17,469 bases of DNA. Source: Aliishimia sp045106335. Lineage in GTDB: Bacteria; Pseudomonadota; Alphaproteobacteria; Rhodobacterales; Rhodobacteraceae. Shown here in pieces: positions 14,639-17,469 of the stretch. The translations under genes and the position numbers were made by a program. Location of the stretch: positions 1-17,469 of the forward strand of contig JBGCEM010000090.1 of assembly GCA_045106335.1 (NCBI GenBank), given 5' to 3'. The notes beneath the pieces were generated by a model that saw only the letters and a list, made by a program, of their open reading frames with translations, did not search any database and was not told where the DNA came from. Position 1 is the first letter of the stretch, and every line of letters starts with the position of its first letter.

Positions 14639-16243
14639 TTAGGTGAAAATTTCTAGAATGGTCTTGATCTGGCCAAGTTGCTTTTCAGGGATGTTCAAGT
14701 GCTGCGCCGCCAAAGCGAGCCCGGCACTGCGCTTAGTTTTGTAAGTGCTGTTCATAAGAATTGGCGCAACAGTTCTGGCCACCAAGGCAGAGCCAAGTTT
14801 GCCCAAACGTATCTTGTTTTTTGCCTCAAAGGTAACGGCAAATGGCAGCGGTGGATTTGCGGCAATTTCAGCCGCCTCCGCCGCACTCAGCGGGTCCTCG
14901 TACGGCTTGGGAGGACGCAAGAGCCATCTTTGCATTTTCGCTTGTCCTTCTTCTGCCGTTTTGAAAACAGAGCCTTTCAATAGGGTGGTTTTCTCAAGCG
15001 GACCACGAATTTCTTCAAAATTTGACTGAACAGTTTTCTCTGCGCGCAGGAGGTCCAAATAGGTCAGGGACAACTGCATCTGAGCCTTTGGCTCTTGGCT
15101 GAACAAACCGTCAGCGACGTCTTGGCGCTTCTTGTTCAGCGTCGGCTCGATACTGGGAGAAAAGACCCTAGATCTGTTTCCGGCCTCGGCAAAATCTGTA
15201 TCAAAAAATCCGTCAGTTTCGTGGGTAAAGTCGATCACCCATTTGGAGGTAATTGGCAGCCTGTCGCGCGAGCGTGTTGTCTCTCGCTCAAGAAAACTGG
15301 CGAGATTGGACTTTCCGTCCATCCGCGCCAACTTGTACTCCCGGTGCACCATGGCGTGTCCCATGCGGAACGCCCCGTGTTTGAACATTGGCGGCACATA
15401 AAAACGGCCTCCGTTCGGATCACTGTACGGCAGCTCATCTCGACCCTTCTGATCCCGGTAAAACCGCCAAACACGACCATCCAAGATCTTTGCGAAATAG
15501 TCTTCCAGCAGAATTTGCTGATAAATCGCTGTCGTCATATTTCGCGCATGCCGGAACGATTGAAGCATGTCTGTTTCATTCTGTCGGTGAACCGCATCGT
15601 ACAAATGATTATGCAATCGAATGAACACCGTAAGCAATTGTGAGATTATCAGGTTGTCATCGTTTCGCGGGTCAAAGAGCAAAGGCTCGGTTGCGACGGT
15701 TCGGCCTGCATTGGCGCTTCCAAACAAACCGGAAACGCATTCGGACGGAACTGGCTGACCCCTTCTAGTGGGCGAGAACTGGCTTTGCGAAACCGGACAT
15801 CCAAGCCGTGGGACATCACGCGCGTGCAATGGCGCTTGCTCACCCTGCGTTCCATTCCCGCGCGTTAGCCCAAGACGCAATTTGCCATTCCGGCCCAAAT
15901 ACGCATCGCCACCAGACAATTGGTAGATCAGCGGTGTTCCAATCGGTCCGTCGCCATAAAGCGTTTCCAAAAACAGTGGCCAATCACGCGTGACCGACAC
16001 TTCATCCGGCACGTCGAGACCCAAAAACATTGGATCAATCGGCTTGGTCATATCATGTGCAACCAACTGACCAAGATAGGTATATCCCGCCGGTAGCCCG
16101 GGTTTCTGCAGATGCTCCTCTGTGGCGTCAGCCTGCATCCGAGACGCCAATTTTCTAAGTAAGTCAGCCCGCGGGGAACCAACGCGCTCCAAAAGCCCGG
16201 CGTTGCCCAAGGCATTCAAGTGCAAACCGTGTGACAATTTCAT
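14639..16243 (-). CDS. Animal-type haem peroxidase 2, divergent active site
   Basis: 534 residues from the ATG at 16243. Distal side: TYLGQLVAHDMT (55-66), with distal His63 and the calcium-ligand position Asp64. FDPRNDDN gives the catalytic Arg193. The proximal His296 is in FRMGHAMVHREY. Two positions that form covalent haem esters in myeloperoxidase differ: the residue before the distal His is Ala (Asp in MPO) and the residue three after the Arg is Asp196 (Glu in MPO). The start is ambiguous: AAGGGAGG ends 1 base before this ATG but 7 bases before an in-frame TTG two codons later, and a TTG seven codons upstream is also open. No signal peptide or RTX repeats. It lies between the membrane protein and the 175-aa gene and is probably cytoplasmic or exported with a partner. 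Confidence 0.85.
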   Translation of the reverse strand: MKLSHGLHLNALGNAGLLERVGSPRADLLRKLASRMQADATEEHLQKPGLPAGYTYLGQLVAHDMTKPIDPMFLGLDVPDEVSVTRDWPLFLETLYGDGPIGTPLIYQLSGGDAYLGRNGKLRLGLTRGNGTQGEQAPLHARDVPRLGCPVSQSQFSPTRRGQPVPSECVSGLFGSANAGRTVATEPLLFDPRNDDNLIISQLLTVFIRLHNHLYDAVHRQNETDMLQSFRHARNMTTAIYQQILLEDYFAKILDGRVWRFYRDQKGRDELPYSDPNGGRFYVPPMFKHGAFRMGHAMVHREYKLARMDGKSNLASFLERETTRSRDRLPITSKWVIDFTHETDGFFDTDFAEAGNRSRVFSPSIEPTLNKKRQDVADGLFSQEPKAQMQLSLTYLDLLRAEKTVQSNFEEIRGPLEKTTLLKGSVFKTAEEGQAKMQRWLLRPPKPYEDPLSAAEAAEIAANPPLPFAVTFEAKNKIRLGKLGSALVARTVAPILMNSTYKTKRSAGLALAAQHLNIPEKQLGQIKTILEIFT

Positions 16244-16386
16244 ACCTCCCTTGAGAATTGGCAAACTGAGTATTTTCTAGGTGAGCCGTTTTTTGGTTGG
16301 GACCTGTTTGTGTGCAAACTGACGATAAAATTCTCGCGCTCCAAGTGTATAAATCCCCGTGGTTGAACTGTGTTTGGGCAACCCCT

Positions 16387-16722
16387 CTAGGTTGCGGGGA
16401 TCCTTGACCGGATAAAGCCTTCGACAAAGTCAGTTCCAGCGTATCCAGCGGCAAGTATTGCACCTATCGCTTCTGAGGAGAGCTGGCCTGTGGACGCACC
16501 AGAGGACACGAGGTCAAGCGAAATTGCGGCCAATGCACCTGCGCAGGCGCCACCCAGTATCGAATACAATAGTCTTTGCCCTGAGATGCCAATGTTATCA
16601 TGATCTGCAATTTTTTGCCGCGAAACGGCTTTGTATGCACCCATTACACTTCTGATGACCTGCCCAAGTGCTCCAAGAAGGCTTCCGAGCAGTATCAACA
16701 TTATCCAATCGACGTGTTCCAT
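16387..16722 (-). CDS. Small membrane protein, first gene of the peroxidase 2 operon
   Basis: 111 residues from the ATG at 16722, chosen because TAGGAG lies 5-6 bases upstream. An in-frame ATG at 16794 would add 24 charged residues but has no ribosome site and lies at the predicted transcription start. Hydrophobic segments: 5-27 (WIMLILLGSLLGALGQVI), about 50-72 (LLYSILGGACAGALAAISL) and 84-96 (EAIGAILAAGYAG), then GTDFVEGFIRSR at the end. Two membrane helices plus a hydrophobic C-terminal hairpin are likely. The gene ends 143 bases before peroxidase 2; a 6-bp stem (16378-16395) overlaps its stop. It may recruit peroxidase 2 to the membrane or form a pore. Family not recognised. Confidence 0.65.
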   Translation of the reverse strand: MEHVDWIMLILLGSLLGALGQVIRSVMGAYKAVSRQKIADHDNIGISGQRLLYSILGGACAGALAAISLDLVSSGASTGQLSSEAIGAILAAGYAGTDFVEGFIRSRIPAT

Positions 16723-16801
16723 TTTGTCTCCTAAATCTATTTTAAGATGTATTTCGTCTTCGATTCTGCGCATGAACTTAGAGTTCTCTTCCATTGTACA
16801 T

Positions 16802-16807
16802 ATTAAT
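16802..16807 (-). promoter_or_regulatory. Candidate -10 of the peroxidase 2 operon
   Basis: ATTAAT on the minus strand, 11 bases after the last heptamer of the operator box, the same distance as at the peroxidase 1 operon. Transcription would begin near 16795, giving a leader of about 70 bases before the preferred ATG at 16722. Confidence 0.5.
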
Positions 16808-16818
16808 CAACATTGGTC

Positions 16819-16847
16819 GTGATCACTCCGTGAATTGCGTGTGACCA
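16819..16847 (-). promoter_or_regulatory. SARP-type operator: three heptamers at 11-bp period (operon of peroxidase 2)
   Basis: Plus-strand heptamers GTGATCA (16819), GTGAATT (16830) and GTGACCA (16841) have 4-bp spacers. The first 17 bases match the box at 10709 at 15 positions, including an identical CTCC spacer, and GTGA recurs at the same three phases. This ties the two operons to one regulator. Confidence 0.7.
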
Positions 16848-16871
16848 GGTTGGGTCTAGAGTCATAGAGTT

Positions 16872-17224
16872 TCAGAGCCAGCAGATGACGAGCGTAACAA
16901 GGGCGAAGGTTGTAAGGAACACGTTGGAACATCGTTCATAGTGTGTCGCGATGCGCCGAAAATCCTTGAACCTGCCGATCGTGAACTCAAGGCGATTGCG
17001 GCGTTTGAATCGCCGCTTATCCTACTTGATGATTTTCTTGTGCAGCTTTCGCTCCGTGATCATGGGCGTATCTCTTTGTCTTGGAACGCTTCTCTTAACG
17101 AATCAGCATCATAGCCACAGTCCCCGAGCAGGCAGTCGAAATCTGACAAGCTGTTCAGTAATGCTCGCACTCCGATGTAATCGCTGAACTGTCCGGCGGT
17201 GATAAATGGGTTCAGTGGACGCCC
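16872..17224 (-). pseudogene. Decayed IS5-family transposase, 3' part
   Basis: On the minus strand: KGRPLNPFITAGQFSDYIG, LLGDCGYDADSLREAF and DKEIRP, then a TGA at 17060-17062. In the next frame come ERKLHKKIIK, a TAG where a Tyr codon is expected, DKRRFKRRNRLEFTIGRFKD, FRRIATHYERC and a hydrophobic end VICWL before a TGA at 16872. The GDxGYDA element carrying the second catalytic Asp, and the YREK-like block RNRLE..IGRFKDFRR, are typical of IS5-type DDE transposases. At least one frameshift and one nonsense codon, plus loss of the 5' half beyond about 17224, make it inactive. Confidence 0.8.
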
Positions 17225-17322
17225 CTTCGTTCGTTCGAAGTGTCTTGGTTGAACATTAGCTTTCAAAGATGACGCTTAACGCAAAGTACAAATAAATTAC
17301 CATAAGACAGATTATGTTGCTC
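17225..17322. other. AT-rich spacer between IS remnant and antitoxin promoter
   Basis: No gene seen. It holds the broken edge of the IS remnant and AT-rich sequence leading to the promoter of the antitoxin gene. Confidence 0.4.
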
Positions 17323-17356
17323 TTGACGATTGAGATCTCTTTGACTATATGTAGTC
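17323..17356 (+). promoter_or_regulatory. Promoter of the antitoxin gene with overlapping palindrome
   Basis: TTGACG (17323-17328) and TATATG (17346-17351) are separated by 17 bases. GACTA-TATG-TAGTC (17343-17356), an inverted repeat with 5-bp arms, covers the -10. Phd/YefM antitoxins repress their own operon by binding such palindromes, so this is a likely operator. Confidence 0.6.
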
Positions 17357-17373
17357 ACGCTTGGAGGTCATGT

Positions 17374-17469
17374 ATGTCAAAGCAATTCACCCTTCGCGAA
17401 GCCAAGTCCCGCCTGTCCGAGATCCTTGATATGGTCGCCGCCGGTGTTCAAGTCGAGATCACACGTCAA
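17374..17469 (+). CDS. Phd/YefM-family antitoxin, N-terminus, cut by window end
   Basis: The first 32 codons only: MSKQFTLREAKSRLSEILD followed by MVAAGVQVEITRQ. The pattern LREAKSRLSEILDxVxxGxxVxIxR is the N-terminal beta-alpha-beta fold of Phd/YefM antitoxins, which bind DNA as dimers and neutralise a downstream toxin (often VapC/PIN, Doc or RelE type). GGAGG lies 6 bases before this ATG; an ATG at 17370 is in another frame. The toxin gene should follow just beyond the window. A toxin-antitoxin pair fits a plasmid or island edge. Confidence 0.85.
   Translation, partial: MSKQFTLREAKSRLSEILDMVAAGVQVEITRQ

Noticed and set aside
15095..15643. 182-codon plus-strand frame opposite peroxidase 2
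   Set aside because: The minus strand carries clear peroxidase motifs across the same bases.
16378..16395. GCAACC/GGTTGC stem across the stop of the small membrane gene as a terminator
   Set aside because: Only 6 bp, no T run on the minus strand, and peroxidase 2 downstream needs read-through from the shared promoter.
7652..16722. Type I secretion by RTX repeats for the peroxidases
   Set aside because: No GGxGxDxxx nonapeptide repeats in either enzyme and no ABC/MFP genes in the window.
16723..16794. Longer N-terminus for the membrane protein from ATG 16794
   Set aside because: No ribosome site, and it coincides with the predicted transcription start; ATG 16722 has a clear GGAG at good spacing.

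Overview
The window looks like an accessory region of an alphaproteobacterial replicon, most likely a plasmid or integrated mobilisable island of the Rhodobacteraceae type. This is inferred from moderately high GC, a MobC fragment of the kind seen on such plasmids, IS5-type transposase debris and a Phd-type antitoxin. No rRNA, tRNA, CRISPR array or replication gene was seen.

Left edge (1-1930): the C-terminal TOPRIM part of an OLD-family nuclease overlaps a UvrD-like helicase that is cut off at its Walker B region. Together they are the remains of an OLD-UvrD (Gabija-like) defence pair. The helicase break abuts a small plasmid-type gene, followed by the C-terminal half of mobC on the other strand. 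The stretch reads as a mosaic of recombination joints.

Block A (1931-7363, all minus): four closely packed genes. In order of transcription they are a small hydrophobic-helix protein (116 aa), a protein with an HExxxH zinc-peptidase-like motif (486 aa), an HTH protein (364 aa) and a large protein with a PIN-like nuclease domain (822 aa). The last two overlap at TAATG. I cannot match this set to a named system. It resembles a multi-component conflict system with a protease and a nuclease arm.

Block B (7652-16722): a probable specialised-metabolism or secretion cluster around two animal-type haem peroxidases. One minus operon encodes a small protein weakly like an acyl carrier protein, an outer-membrane beta-barrel protein and peroxidase 1. 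A plus operon encodes a stand-alone YcaO protein and a SARP-type (wHTH-BTAD) regulator with TolB-like and TPR parts. A second minus operon encodes a small membrane protein, peroxidase 2 and an unknown 175-aa protein.

The best evidence that Block B is one system is non-coding. Both minus-operon promoters carry three GTGA-type heptamers at exact 11-bp period, with identical spacing to a -10-like hexamer, which is the layout of SARP operators. The SARP encoded between the operons is the obvious candidate to bind them.

Right edge (16795-17469): the second promoter, a decayed IS5-family transposase 3' end, and the start of a Phd/YefM antitoxin gene with its own promoter and an overlapping palindrome.
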